Of a DNA stretch of 64,000 nt, positions 44,186 to 56,300 are shown in pieces (position 1 is the stretch's first letter; each line of letters opens with the position of its first letter). The DNA lies in NCBI GenBank assembly GCA_033439765.1, contig JAULSN010000003.1:5270001-5334000 (forward strand). Direction: 5' to 3'. The DNA is from Lasiosphaeria ovina. Its lineage: Eukaryota > Ascomycota > Sordariomycetes > Sordariales > Lasiosphaeriaceae. Under the pieces are notes generated by a model. That model had not been told where the DNA came from, ran no database searches, and saw nothing but the letters and a program-made list of their open reading frames with translations. A program made the position numbers and the translations under genes.

Positions 44186-46147
44186 ATGAACTTATTCAGA
44201 AAGTCGGATAAGAAGGTCGACAAGAATGAGCCACAACATGTTGCCGGTCCTTTTGGTAAAAAAGGCCCTCTGCGTGGCACCTATGTTATAATCAAAGGCC
44301 AGGACCATATCCCTGCACTGTTCTACAAGCCCCTAATCAAGGCCAACGAACAGGCGAACCTGATCATCTGCATTGACGGCACGGGCAACAACCTGTTCCA
44401 AGAGACCAAATTCGAGGAGCTGACCAACATTGGAAAAATCTCTCGCATCTTCAAACCTCGAACGGTAGTAGACAATCCAGAGGAGACAGGGGGGACACCC
44501 AGCGAGAAAAAAAGCCGAGTTCAGAGGGTTCTCTATCAGCCGGGCCTGGGCACTGTTACGACCACAGAGAAGGATACCGATTCCGATAACTTGAGCTTTA
44601 ACAAAATCGTGGGCAGGATTCTCGGCACCGGCCACGATACCATGATCATGTCCATCTACCACTACTTGTGCGTAGTCTGGAGGCCCAAGGACACGCTGTA
44701 CTTCTTCGGCTTCTCCCGCGGCGCCTACCTCGCCCGCATTCTCGCGTCGTTCGTGGCTGACGTCGGCATCTTAAAACACGACTGCGAAAATTTGATCACC
44801 AAGATCGCAAACCTCTTCAAAATCTGGGTGGCCAATAAAGGGGAAAAGTCCATATACAGAGTTACTGGAGAGTACAGGGGGTTGCTCCAGACAGATGTCG
44901 AGATTCCATTTATGGGCGTCTACGACACCGTGTCGTCGCTCGGGGCACCCGATCAATTCGGGCTCAATTTGCAGACCACGAGGTACGAGTTCGCCGAGCA
45001 GATCCATGATCGGCCCGAAATCAAAAAGGTCCGCCACGCCCTGTCGCTGTCGGAGCGCCGCGAGAACTGGAAATGCGTCATGTTTAAGAAACACCCACAC
45101 GGTCTAGTTGAAACCCTAGACAAGAGCGGGTCTCCGAGGATCTCCCAGGTCTGGTTCCCCGGTTATCACAACTGCGTCGGCGGCGGCACCCGGCAGAAGG
45201 GCAACACGGCCCCCATCGTGTCGCTGATATGGATGATCTCCAAGTTCAAAGACTTGCTGGAAGTCAACGACGCGGCTGTGGAGAACTGCATCTTCCCGGG
45301 CAGAGGGAAAGAAACCTTGAAGCCGTTCAGCGAGGTCGAGGACTCGATGCGGATCGGGTACATGACGGCAGGCGTGCACTACCGCACCTACGCCGGCACG
45401 GGCGAGAACGACGCCCGGCACATCACCACAGATGAACAGTATTTCCGTCGGTATACCGGTATCCAGATAATGCCCAACATCGTGGGCTCCCAGCAACACA
45501 GAATCTATTATTACAAGATGAAATTTGAGCAGCCCGACAAGTGGGAGGCAAAGAAGCTCAAGCTGCTGGAGGACCATCTCACCGGCAAGACAAAACCCAA
45601 GAATCTGATTCAGCTCGACGGCGACGCCCCCGTGATCCAGGTCACTCTACCCTCGGGCAACGGCGACTACGGCGACGAAGACAGCAGCTCAGACTCTGGC
45701 GGCGAAGGCAACAGCGCCCCAAAATACCCGCCAGGACTGGAAAGGCGAAAGACGGCTCCCAAGGCTCGTCCCGGCACCAACGGCCAAAACACCAAGACTA
45801 CGCTGCCGCCGCCCCCTCCGCAGAGAACCGGACCGCCCCCTCTTCGGCAGAAAACCAGGCCGGTCCCGCCGCCGCCGCCTCCCAGCTACACGGAAAAGGC
45901 ACCGGCACTGGGAGACAGCACAAACGCAACGATGGACGTAAAAACCAATAACAGTCTTGTTAATAGCCGTCCCCAGCCGCCGCCCATCCCGGCTCGTGCT
46001 CGTCCTCAGGCCCCTCCTCTTCATCCCAAGCAGCACCCTGGGCGCGAGGCATCTCCCCTGCCGCTCAAGCACCATCCCATCGGTCCCCTGACGCCAGCGA
46101 GTAGTGTCAAGGCGGGGGCAGGTCATGGTAACAAGAACGGAAACTGA
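44186..46147 (+). CDS. DUF2235 (Tle1-like alpha/beta hydrolase) protein with proline-rich tail
   Basis: Single exon, 653 aa. The DUF2235 core runs over residues about 60-450: LIICIDGTGNNLF, TLYFFGFSRGAYLARIL with the GxSxG nucleophile elbow (Ser near residue 176), FMGVYDTVSSLGAPD with the Asp, and QVWFPGYHNCVGGGTRQ with the His near residue 326. The fold is shared with bacterial type VI phospholipase effectors Tle1; fungal members are of unknown substrate and probably intracellular, as no signal peptide is seen. After residue about 490 there is an acidic Ser/Asp/Gly patch and about 140 residues of poly-proline with repeated PPPPP and RPQ/P motifs, possible SH3 ligands. That tail is not part of the family core. 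Confidence 0.85.
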   Translation: MNLFRKSDKKVDKNEPQHVAGPFGKKGPLRGTYVIIKGQDHIPALFYKPLIKANEQANLIICIDGTGNNLFQETKFEELTNIGKISRIFKPRTVVDNPEETGGTPSEKKSRVQRVLYQPGLGTVTTTEKDTDSDNLSFNKIVGRILGTGHDTMIMSIYHYLCVVWRPKDTLYFFGFSRGAYLARILASFVADVGILKHDCENLITKIANLFKIWVANKGEKSIYRVTGEYRGLLQTDVEIPFMGVYDTVSSLGAPDQFGLNLQTTRYEFAEQIHDRPEIKKVRHALSLSERRENWKCVMFKKHPHGLVETLDKSGSPRISQVWFPGYHNCVGGGTRQKGNTAPIVSLIWMISKFKDLLEVNDAAVENCIFPGRGKETLKPFSEVEDSMRIGYMTAGVHYRTYAGTGENDARHITTDEQYFRRYTGIQIMPNIVGSQQHRIYYYKMKFEQPDKWEAKKLKLLEDHLTGKTKPKNLIQLDGDAPVIQVTLPSGNGDYGDEDSSSDSGGEGNSAPKYPPGLERRKTAPKARPGTNGQNTKTTLPPPPPQRTGPPPLRQKTRPVPPPPPPSYTEKAPALGDSTNATMDVKTNNSLVNSRPQPPPIPARARPQAPPLHPKQHPGREASPLPLKHHPIGPLTPASSVKAGAGHGNKNGN

Positions 46148-46793
46148 TTTGAGGGCGGGACGAAAGGGAGAACGGGCCAGGCTACCTATACATACCGGCC
46201 AGCGGAAATCAAACGACGAGGTGCAGGCCGTTTCCGAGTTTGCTGTGCTGTCTGGCTGGTGGGTGCTATTTGGTTGCCTTAAGGGTGTTTCTGTTGCTAA
46301 TATTCGTCATGGTCGGGTTGATAGGCTGCCGCTAGATATCTATCTAAGCCTTGTCTATTGAAGAGGGGATACGTGGACAAGGGGAAAATGGGGTGTCACG
46401 CTAGAGATAGCCTAAGGAAACTAAGAAACTCCGTTCGCTTAGGCGTTATTTACTTTTTGTCTTTCTTTCTCTTAGCGGGGTGTGCTTCATTCGTTCTGTT
46501 TCCTAGCGGACCTATAGAATTTGTTCGTTGATTTTCACCACGCCTTGCGGACCCCCTGGAACCGTGTGCCCTATGTGAGTCCCCTTGCCTGAATGTGTAC
46601 CCTACTGCTGTACCCTTTTGCGGCTCGCCTTTGGGGCTTAATGGAGGGTTGAACTTCACGTCTTCACGCTGTCCATACATGGAAACCCAAGTCCATCCCG
46701 ATGTCCCAATGCAGCAGATTCCTCGTGATCAGCGCCCTAGTCATAATCCAAGCAACAAAGAAAACCGAAGTCAAGAAACCAAGTCCCATCCAC

Positions 46794-47546
46794 TCACCCC
46801 TCCATCCCAAGCGCCACCACCAACTCCTCCACCAATTCCCGCTCCTCCTGCTGATACACCCCAAACCTCCCCTCCCCCATCCCCGCTACAATCTCCCTAA
46901 CCTCCCCCACCAACACCTGCGCCTCAGCACACCTCTCACCACCAATCCCCCAAAGCGCACGCACAAGGACCCGGCGCGCGCTGAGCGCCTGCGGCGAGTC
47001 CTTCCCCAACCGGGGATGCGCGTCCATCCACTGCACGACAGGCCGCTCCATGGCCTCGGCCTCGGCGAACTTGCGAATCTTGACGAGGTGGTCGGCGAGC
47101 ATGTGCAGCGGCGACAGGTTTGTTTTATCGCGGCGCGCGGCGGCCATGGCGCGGATGGTGGTCTCGGCGGCGTCCAGCCGGCCGAGCTCGGACTGGATCG
47201 ATGCGATGGCTAGACATATATCGTTCCAGCGGTTGAATTTACCATCGTCGTCATCATTATCCTCCTGCTCGGTGATGTTGATGTCGTTGTGTGAGAGCTT
47301 TGTTTCGAGGAGGCGGAGGAGCAGCTCGAGCTTCTCCGTGTCGGGCGCGCTGCTGGCGGCGTCGATGGGCAGCGCGGCGAGTTCGGCCGCGGAGAAGTTG
47401 CGCAGGAAGTTGCGGCTGGTGCAGAAGCTGAGGCTGTCCCAGAACTTGTTTACGGGGATGCCTTCTTCCCAGGCGAAGGACTGGGCTGCTGAGTCGTTGG
47501 CTACGTTGGCTGTCGAGTAGCGGACGGCGCTGGGTGCGGTCGCCAT
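46794..47546 (-). CDS. Hypothetical helical-repeat (TPR-like) protein
   Basis: 250 aa, ATG at 47546. Begins MATAPSAVRYSTANVANDSA, then EGIPVNKFWDSLSFCTSRNF. The second half is helical with paired helices: WNDICLAIASIQSELGRLDA, AETTIRAMAAAR, LSPLHMLADHLVKIRKFAEA and EAMERPVVQWMDAHPRLGKD, SPQALSARRVLVRALWGIGG. This resembles the TPR-like fungal proteins that measure 'time between activities', but no strict TPR consensus is met. A GTGAGT donor overlaps the stop (GAG|GGTGAGT), so a short extra exon is possible. Function unknown. Confidence 0.6.
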   Translation of the reverse strand: MATAPSAVRYSTANVANDSAAQSFAWEEGIPVNKFWDSLSFCTSRNFLRNFSAAELAALPIDAASSAPDTEKLELLLRLLETKLSHNDINITEQEDNDDDDGKFNRWNDICLAIASIQSELGRLDAAETTIRAMAAARRDKTNLSPLHMLADHLVKIRKFAEAEAMERPVVQWMDAHPRLGKDSPQALSARRVLVRALWGIGGERCAEAQVLVGEVREIVAGMGEGRFGVYQQEERELVEELVVALGMEG

Positions 47547-47984
47547 TCTCCTTTGTGATTGCAGTGTGAATTTTTGGCTGGAGTTTGTGGGTTGGAGAAT
47601 TTTGTTTCTTTAGTTTCTGTTGCGGTTTACGCGTGGTGGTGAAAAGAAAATGTGAATGCCGCTGCCTAATTCGGCGCTGAGATAATTAGACGGTGGCGTG
47701 CCACGAAAACAGCCCCTCTTTTTGTTCCCGTTGCTGTGGCATTCGAGTTACTCGAAAAGGAAGGTGGTTAAACAGGAACAGATGAAAAGAGAGGCCAGCC
47801 ATAGTTTACCCGGTTGCTGTGCATGCGTCTTCCCGCTTTCCGCCCCTGAAGTAAACCACGGGACACACCCTATTCACAACAAGATCCGACATAATATTAC
47901 AGATTGGTCTTACCAATTCGTACCCTCTGGAGTATACATCCGTAAATTGAAGAGGAGGATACACTGGCTACCATCCAGTGCTTA

Positions 47985-48030
47985 AGTCAACTAGGCCAAA
48001 AGCGGAACACCCTGGCAGCGGAACATGCCG
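47985..48030. repeat. Left terminal inverted repeat of the Fot1-like element
   Basis: Begins AGTCAACTAGGCCAAAAGCG directly after a TA dinucleotide. Differs from the right copy at one position (CCTGGCAGCGG versus CCTGGAAGCGG). Confidence 0.95.
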
Positions 48031-48276
48031 GTGGCGCTTTTTTCGCCCGTGTAAGCCAGGGACAGTCAATATTCAAATTACTACCGTTCAATGAAGCTAT
48101 TCGCAAACAATATAGGACCTTATTTCGTCGATAGGGCCTTCATCAGAGCTTTCTTCAAGGCCTTCCTGAGTAGCCCCGGCCTCAATCTGCGCCTGCCTGA
48201 TCTTCGTGATGTCAATAAAGCGTTTATTCGGGTCCGCGGTGACAGCCTTCTTCTTTTTATTCCTTGCAAGCTCCAA

Positions 48277-49710
48277 CTACGCCCGCAACACAGCGACTTC
48301 GTATTGAAGTAATGCCAGGTCGATATCCTTCCGGCTGAAGCCTTTTACGACCTTCTTGAACAGCTCCCGTTGTGCCCTATCAGCCTTCTTTTCGATGTTG
48401 AATTTGGCTAGCTGAATCGTCAGGTCCGCTACCTTATAGGGAGTCTTCCACGTGCCCGGGTCCTCTGTTGTTTTGGAGGGCTGTGGAGTAGCGGCCAACA
48501 GTTGGACCGCTATAGTAGTTGTGGCCTTCTTGACTCCATTCGCGTTTTCCAATAACACAGGACTGCGTAGGGCCTTCTGCTTGTTCAAGGGCCACAACCC
48601 GGCGGCATGCCAGCCTGCCTTATAGTTTTCCTGCCTCAAAGCGATCTCCCGAGCCTTATAATAATACACAAGTATCGTCCTTTTGCCCATAAGCGTAGCC
48701 TCTGACTGTACGGTCGTCAAAGTCAGGAACTTTCTATATAGTTGCTTTAGGGACGAGAAGACGCCCAAATCGAGAGGTTATATAACGTACGAGGCGTGTG
48801 AGGGCAGGTAAATAAGGTAGATATTATTCAGGAAGCATAGCCATATATAGTCAAACGTTATATGACTATGGTGACCGTCAAGGACTAGTAAGCGGGCCTC
48901 TCTAGGGTCCTCCGGAGCCGTACCCGGAATGAAGACATCGCGAAGCCATTCCAGGGCGATTTCGTCGTCGGTCCAGCCCTTATTTTGGGCGGTGAACTTC
49001 CATTTCTTGAATGGCTTCAACTCCAAAGGAAACCACTATTATTAAACCTTCTTCCCCTTAAAAATGACGCATAGCCGAAGTACCTCCCCTATGGCCGAGA
49101 TACATTTAATAAAGGAGGTCCAGGTACGGGCCCCGGGCGATCTCTTAATTAGGGTCTTATATTCCTTAGATCCTAGGACCATACCGTTGCTGCCCTGGCC
49201 TTCCTGTAGGCCTGTCTCGTCCTTATTCCAACGGTTCTCGGGCTTAATATCCCTGACGGCAGGAAGGTCGAAATGCTTGAACCATTCCCCAATTATTTCC
49301 CGGGTTGCACCGTTGAGCCTCACGGAATCAACACGCTTCGCTCTCTGGGTGCCAATTTGAGTGTTCCTGGCGGTAAAGCGTTATGTCCATTGTTTTCCGA
49401 CCTTTTCTTCCTTCCCGGCGATCAGGGCGATACGGCCGGCCAGATGCCTCACCGTCTTATGCGACGGCGGGCTTCCAATTGAAGCCATTCCAAGAATCCA
49501 GCCGGCTAGGCGGGCTTCCTGATCCTCGGTCAGAATCTGTGCCGAGCGGTGAGCCAGACGGCGTGTTGTTGCACCGCGATTACGGCGGTGAAGTGTTGTA
49601 AGTGGAATGCCAAATTCCTGGGCCGCCCGGCGCAAAGAGACGCCATTTTCGACCATTTCGAGGGCGTTCGACACGTACTCTTCGTCGTAGTCGTATATGA
49701 TGATGATTCC
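48277..49710 (-). pseudogene. Fot1/pogo transposase with five Gln-type nonsense codons
   Basis: A single frame spans about 478 codons. N-terminal part: SNALEMVENGVSLRRAAQEF then GIPLTTLHRRNRG (Psq-type HTH), followed by EARLAGWILGMASIGSPPSH (CENP-B HTH). The DDE core shows RWNKDETGLQEGQGS (first Asp), RLLVLDGHHSHITFDYIWLC (second Asp) and PLDLGVFSSLKQLYRK. Stops: TAA after KQWT (49381), TAA-TAA-TAG before WFPLELK (about 49033-49041), and TAA before PLDLG (48778-48780). Homologues have Gln at the WFP and PLD positions, so CAA/CAG became TAA/TAG, the RIP pattern. No ATG opens the frame. It cannot make a full transposase. Confidence 0.88.
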
Positions 49711-49827
49711 CAGTCAATTTTGCGTCGAATGTAGTAGAGAAGAAGGAATTTGGAAAAGAATTGAACAAGTTGTGCGTATTTAAGCGGTGTGCGGGTGCGA
49801 AGGATGTGGTGGCGTTTGTGGCTTACA

Positions 49828-49873
49828 CGGCATGTTCCGCTTCCAGGGTGTTCCGCTTTTGGCCTAGTTGACT
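49828..49873. repeat. Right terminal inverted repeat of the Fot1-like element
   Basis: Reverse complement of 47985-48030 with one mismatch, ending TTTTGGCCTAGTTGACT next to a TA. Confidence 0.95.
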
Positions 49874-50324
49874 TACATTGGAGAGATGTTAAATTTGAGA
49901 AAGAAAAGGAGAAATATTTTATGAAAATTCATTTGATGATTCGCGAGATTGCCTGTCATTTGTACGTCGACCCTAAGCTGAATAACTCAACATTAGTGAC
50001 AGACACTCAGAAAAGTACCAACTCAGGTGTCGATCACGTCTATGGTAACATATATTCTGGCACCATTTGAGTCGCCCGTGGCCGAACCAAGAGTGGCAGA
50101 GGAATGATTTAGTATCAAAGAAAAAAATACTTCACAAGCAGCGGAACTGGGCGCGAGAATAACAACCGCCTTCATAAAACTCTAGAATGTATTCGATGCG
50201 ATATATAGCCACATGCAAAAGAGCAACCAAACCCCACCCCACCAAAACGCCGCGCATCTGCTAATCACCCCTGAAATAAACAACCCCAAGACATCTCAAT
50301 GCCTCGGTCCATGTAACACACATA

Positions 50325-53300
50325 TTAGAGCCCCTCAAACACGCTCTCAACCACGTCCCCGAGCATTCGAAGCCCGTAGAACTTTGCCACGTTCCTGTAG
50401 ACGCGCAGCTTCCTGAGGGCGTCGTCGCGCTTGACGCTCTCGACCCACGGCCCGCTGCAGGTGCAGTGCTCCATGAACTCGTTGACGCGCAGGGCGCTGC
50501 ACTTTGCGCACTTGAGGTCCTGCGTGGCCCACTCGACGACGAACGCCTCGACGCCCGCGACGAGGCGCTCCTCGATCTCGTTGCGGTCGTACTCGGCCTC
50601 GCAGTACAGGCAGCGCCAGCGGCCGCCGGGGTTGGCCGCCCCGTCGCCCGCCGCGTCTGGCAGCAGGTCTTCGTCGCGGCAGAGGTCAATGTCGCGCGCC
50701 ATGGTGCAGTTGTCGCAGCTCATCTGCGTGATCTTGAGGCTCTCGGACGGGTTCTGGAACGCCCCGTCCTTGCTGAACTCGCGCACGTCGAACATAGCGA
50801 GGAGCTCCTTGCGGAGGAGGCGCGCCTCGAGCGAAATGTTCTTGTCGAGGCTGAGAACCTGCATCAAGGCCTTGACAAGCTCGAGCACAGGGTTACCCGA
50901 CGTCCTGCCACCGGGCTTTTTGGTTTCCGCAGTGATGAACTTGGAGTTTGGTGACAGATGAGCGAGGTGCGAGCCCGGGAGCTCCGGGAACGTGTAGTCG
51001 CCGACCAGCTCGGGATGCAGCAGCTCGCGCTTCTGAGTGTTGACGAGGGCGCCTATCTCCTTCTTCAGCGGCTTCTCAAAGACTTTGCCCAGGATAATCT
51101 GGCCCGTCTCGCCCTCTCCAAGTGCAGCGTTGCCAGTTCGTACTGGAAGCTGCGTGAGCCGCGGGGTGGCGGTAGGATCACTCCCTGTTGCCGGTCGCTT
51201 GATGCCGTGCATGAGTTGGATGAACTCCACCACCCAGTCGGTAAATATCGGCTGCAGCCGCACGGGCAAAAACGTGCCAATCTGCCAGTGCATGATCATT
51301 TGCAGGTCCTGCTCGTCCTTCTCGGTGACCTCCTGGCACGCCTTGCCGCCGTAGTTGAACTCGTCATACCAAACGAGGTAATCCCAATACTCCTTAATCT
51401 CGAGGTCGATGAAGTGGAACAGCGGCTTGCCTTTGATGCTCTTGAGAATGTACTGCGCATATGCAAAGGCATTGCCGACTTCGGATTTTGTGGTCTGCAG
51501 CAGGAGGCGGTTGGCGCTGGCAAAGATGACCTGCGATCCGACGCGACGGAAATCCGCCATGAGCTGCTGGAGGGCCTTTCGACTCATCATCTGCACATAG
51601 TAGTGCAGGGCTCGGTCATACAAGCACGAGGCCGGCGATTCAACCCAGCGGACAAGGTGCTGGACCATGACGTCGGCCATGGTCGAGCCCTTGCAAGCCT
51701 CGGTCCACCACGACTTGACCATCTCTCGGAGCACCTGGACTGCAGCGTTGGCAAATGCATTGTCGGCGAACAGAGTGTCCTCGCCGTCTGCCGTGCCCTT
51801 AGCATCAGCTGCGGGGTTGAACGAGATACTGTCTGAACCTTCAAGCTCGTTGATGAGCGACGAGGTGAGAATCGTATTGATGGCGAGGTTTCGAACTTCA
51901 ATGTCGACGCAAACAGATGCGTATGTCCCGGGATTATTGACAGACGGCATCTGAACCTGGTCGAGAGGCCCAACCACGTCGTCATTCTCGTAACCCGCAT
52001 GGTCCGGGCGTGGGCTGGGCGACCACCAGAGGACGACATTGTTCGCCTGCAATCGGCGTGCATAGGCAACATCGATCAAAAACCGGGGATCATCCCGCTC
52101 CAAGTTGCACAACGGAACATCGCCGTACTTTGCCAGGGCAGTCAAGTGCGTAATCCACGTGCCGAGACTGAGGTAGTGGTTCACCAAACGCCGCGCGACA
52201 ACGCTCTGCCACCCCAAAGGAGGCAGAGAGCTGTCGGCTTGGTCGTATCGGAGGGGCATGACGGGGAACTCTCCCAAAACAGGAATGTCGTGGACAAGGA
52301 GATTGCGTTGCGAAGACTGGATTACCATCAACGTGGGGCCAGACTCTTCCTTCTTCATCTTCTTCACAATGTCTCCAACCTCGAGGAACGCCTTCCGCCG
52401 TGTGGTGACCTGTGTGGTCTTGAAGTTGAGCTTTTCTTGGTATGGGAAGCAGTCTTTCCAGGTGGGGTCAGTGGATTCATCGCTGCTCCTCCGCGCGAAA
52501 AGGTCAGAGTATAGTTTAGTGATGTTTGGCAAGTCTTGGCCCCCGTCCTTGTTCTTCTGCTGGATGATGACATGCGCTTGATCACCCGACGTCGAAAATA
52601 GGCCAAAGATTTGGCGATCACCTGCACTGATGTGTGAAAGGTAGATGTAAGACATGCGGGTGCCTTCAAGGTAGCCTCTGTGCTTGGCTGGCCTCTTCAG
52701 ACCGGACAAGTCGAAGCCTTGGTCGAGACCTTTGCCAAGCACGCCCGCTTGGGTCTCGTCGATGGTGCAAAGATTGCCAAGCTGCAGAACGGCCCGAAGG
52801 TTGAGTGGGAGTTGCCTCTCGTAAACGCCCTCCACGCTTGGGTGATTGAAGAGCAAGGAAAACTTCTCAGCCTCGGCGAAGTAGATTTCCTCGGGAACAG
52901 TGAGCTTGAAGAGGTGCACAGACGAGTGGCCGTTGGGGAGCGTGTGGTTAACCTGCTCTACATGGCAGCCATCGACCTCGATATCAGGAAGCTCCTTGCT
53001 CTTGAGGTTGAGAAAGACTTGCCGGGGAACGTTGATCTTCACGGTGTGGATCTTCGCGTCGATGAGGACATGGGCAACGACAATTCCAGGGCTCTCCGAA
53101 GGTCTAAGCTGGAGTAGTTGCCAGGTGTTTCTGAAGGTGACCTCGGCCTGGTTCCGGAAGGTCTGTTGGATGTTGCTCTGGACGTTCCCACGTCTCTCAC
53201 CAAAGAGATGGCGCCGGCGTGCGCGAGCCTGCTTTTGGAGTTTCCACTTCAACTTCTGGTACTCCAGAAAGGCGGCGTAGTCATCACTAGGAGATGGCAT

Positions 53301-56300
53301 TATCTTAGGAAGTGCAGCGAACGGGTCTTGGTTCTCGGATGGAGCTGCCTCGGGGGACTTCCGCTTTTGTGCAGCTGGCGTCTTCTGTGAGGCGGAGATG
53401 GCCGAACTGATGGTCCTTGGCTTGAGAAGGTCACCAAAATCCTCCATGTCGCCAACACGGGCGCCGGTGTTTATGTTGGTAATGTCTCCCAATGGCCCCT
53501 TGATTGTCGGCCCAAAGAGATCCGTGAGCTTCTTCTGCTTCATCTTGTCGTCCTTGATATTGATCCGGCGCTGCAACCAGTCCGGATGAGGTACTCGCGG
53601 GACCGGATTGCGGACTTTCTGCAGGGCTGCAGGAATGGTGATGAGCTTCTGAATCACAGACCCCAAACGCTCTCGATAGTAGTCCCAGTCCAGTAGCGCT
53701 CGTGGATCCGTGTCGGCTGGCTCCTCCTTCAGCCATTTTTTGAGGTACATGCGTTTGGTGACTTCGTCGGCGGAAAAGATGGCGACAGGGATGGCACGCT
53801 CGGTGACGGGCGCGTTCTTTGGTCTTGCACAAATGATGAACTTGCAGTTCAAACCCTTGTCCTTGACCATCTGCTCGCCGAGGAAATCCGCGAGACGCTT
53901 AGCTGTCGTAATAGACGTTGACTTTTGCGTGCCGTATTCCTCCAGGGCCTTGGACATGCTGCGGTTTTCGGAGATGAGCTCCATGAGCTCCTCGTCAGCA
54001 AGCGTCAGCCCCTTGTTATCGAGAACGTCCAGCCACCTGTTGGCAACGGTTGCCACGGCAGTGTAGCACTCTGCCAGAGTTGTGCCCTCCAAAAAGAACT
54101 TGAAGATTTGCTGCTGAAATATCTTGATCAACTTGAGCTCGCCTCGTCGTTTTACTTCGAAACCTTTCAGTTCCGCCAGACTGCCGTCGTCATTGAACAC
54201 AGCGTATCTCTTCTTCAAGTTCTTGTCCTCTTCTTTCGACGTCGGCAAGACCATGGCCTTGTAGGGGCCGTCAACCTCAAAGAAAATGGAGTTGTCGCTG
54301 TGTGTTTCGTATTTGAACGTCTTGGGGTCCACAAGGGTCTGGTACTGGTCGTTGGTGAACTTGGCATGGACAAGATGGTTCAGCATCACGCAAGGATACG
54401 AGATGGTCATCTTCTTGCCGTTCTTCAGCTTGAACGCAAAATTCTCAGGGAAAGTGGCAGGCAACATGCACCAGATACCATCCGTATCCAGCTCGAGTGG
54501 GCGCCCCAAGCGTTCTACCAACTGTCTGGCTAGTTGGATAATGGTCGCACCTGTCAGACAGGTAACACCGGCCATCTCCATCGAGTACCATCTTGACCCC
54601 TTGCGCATGACGTAGCCGTAAAAGGAGTTCAAGATGACCTTGTGGGCCAACTGTAAGGAGTCGAAGAGCACAATCATCTTCTTTGCGGCCTCGACTTCGG
54701 TAGCAGAGGCGCCAGATCCTTTCAGCGCCTCGGTCTTCCCCTTCCAGACTTTTGCTTTGCCCTTGTAATCGTAGCGACGATCACGGAAGTCGCGAACAGT
54801 ATCGATATAAAATGGATTTTCACGCTGGCAAATGATAGCCTCTCGGACAATCGTGGTCGAGTCGTGAATCTTGTGATAGACCTTCTGCGAATAGAGCTGC
54901 AGTCTCTTTCGAATAAGAGCGGCCTGCTCGTCCGCGCCCAGCTCCTGGAATGAGCGTGTCGGGCTGTTGGCGTATTTTCCTGGAAACCGCTCGTTTTCCA
55001 GCGCGTGCCTGATCATATTGTACTCGTCTCGCTTGGCAGGCAAGTACTCTCCTCTCCAGGCCCACGGCATTCTCCTGTCGCACGTTTTCCCTGGACGGTT
55101 GAAGTCGCAAGCCGCACAGTCTGACTCTGAGATCATGGAGTCTGGCTGCAGCCGGTTCGTCGTCATGATGTTGGGATACATGGAAGCAACATCAAGATGG
55201 TAGATCAGAGGGCGCTCGCTTCTGTTCGGCGTCTCCTTGAGATTTAGAAGCTTCGCCGCAATCTGCTCCTTGATCTCCTCGTAGTTGACAACATCATCCA
55301 TGGACTTCTTTTCCTCGACTGTGATGCTGAAAGTCAAAGCTGCGTCCAGATCGCGGAGCAACTCGTCAATAGCTCCAGGGTCGACGGCAAAATTTACCGG
55401 AATATCGGCACGGAAGACACCAGCCTCGATACTCTCCACGTGGCCACCGACGTAGGTCTCCGAATCCAGCAAATGGCCATCCCAGAACGACTCCTTCGGG
55501 GTAACATGCTTGTTCGGCAACACGATCCCCTTCTGGTATGCTTGGACCATCAAAAGCATTTCGCAAAGGGTTCCCGTGCCCTTTCTCAATGTGTCATCGG
55601 GGCCCAAAGGCAAGATAGTACACAAGGAGAAGATGAAGGGATGCACGTATTTCATGTACAGGTAATAAGTTGCCACGGCATCAGAGACCGAGTATTCTGC
55701 CAGAGTCTGCGGTCGTTCGGCGGCATATGGCGTCATGAGCTCGGGGTCGAGTTCGTCGGGGTCATATCCAAGCTTTGCGACGGTGACGGCCTTCAGGCCT
55801 CGACTACCCTGGGGCAGATAACTGTCGCGGTTGACCCAGTGGAAGCAGTCCATGTGGACGCTGTAGTTGCACTTGAACTGATCCTCGGTGTCCCTCTTCC
55901 AGCCAATCTCGTGGTACATGTCGATTCCGTTCACACTAGCACGGGTTTCGACAAATGGCCAATCGAAAAAGTCGCCGTTGTAGGTGGCGATGACTGTTGG
56001 CCGCGCCTCTTTGATGTGCAGGAAGAAGCGCTCCAGGACGGCCTTCTCGTCCGGCTCGTTGAAGATCATGAAAGGCCCTGGGTACTCTGGCCGGGGGGTA
56101 TAATCAAAGTCGGAAATGTCTTCAGAGACAATCTCGCGGTTGGTGATGAGAAACCCCTGGCCGTCGATCATGTAGGATATCATCATCACCTGATCGACGG
56201 CTGCGTCTGGGAACTTCAGGGGAAGCTTTGTTGTCTCAATATCGTAGGCCATGACGACAGGGTCTGCCGGCGCCAAGCGCTCCTCGTTGCAAATGACAGT

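Larger units (their letters stand above)
47985..49873 (-). mobile_element. Fot1/pogo-type Tc1-mariner DNA transposon, RIP-inactivated
   Basis: 1,889 bp bounded by 46-bp terminal inverted repeats with one mismatch and flanked by TA on both sides (47983-47984 and 49874-49875), the target duplication of the Tc1/mariner superfamily. The interior is one minus-strand transposase frame with HTH and DDE regions, closed by five stop codons that read as former Gln codons. Near-identical ends but a mutated interior suggest fairly recent insertion followed by RIP. Confidence 0.92.
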
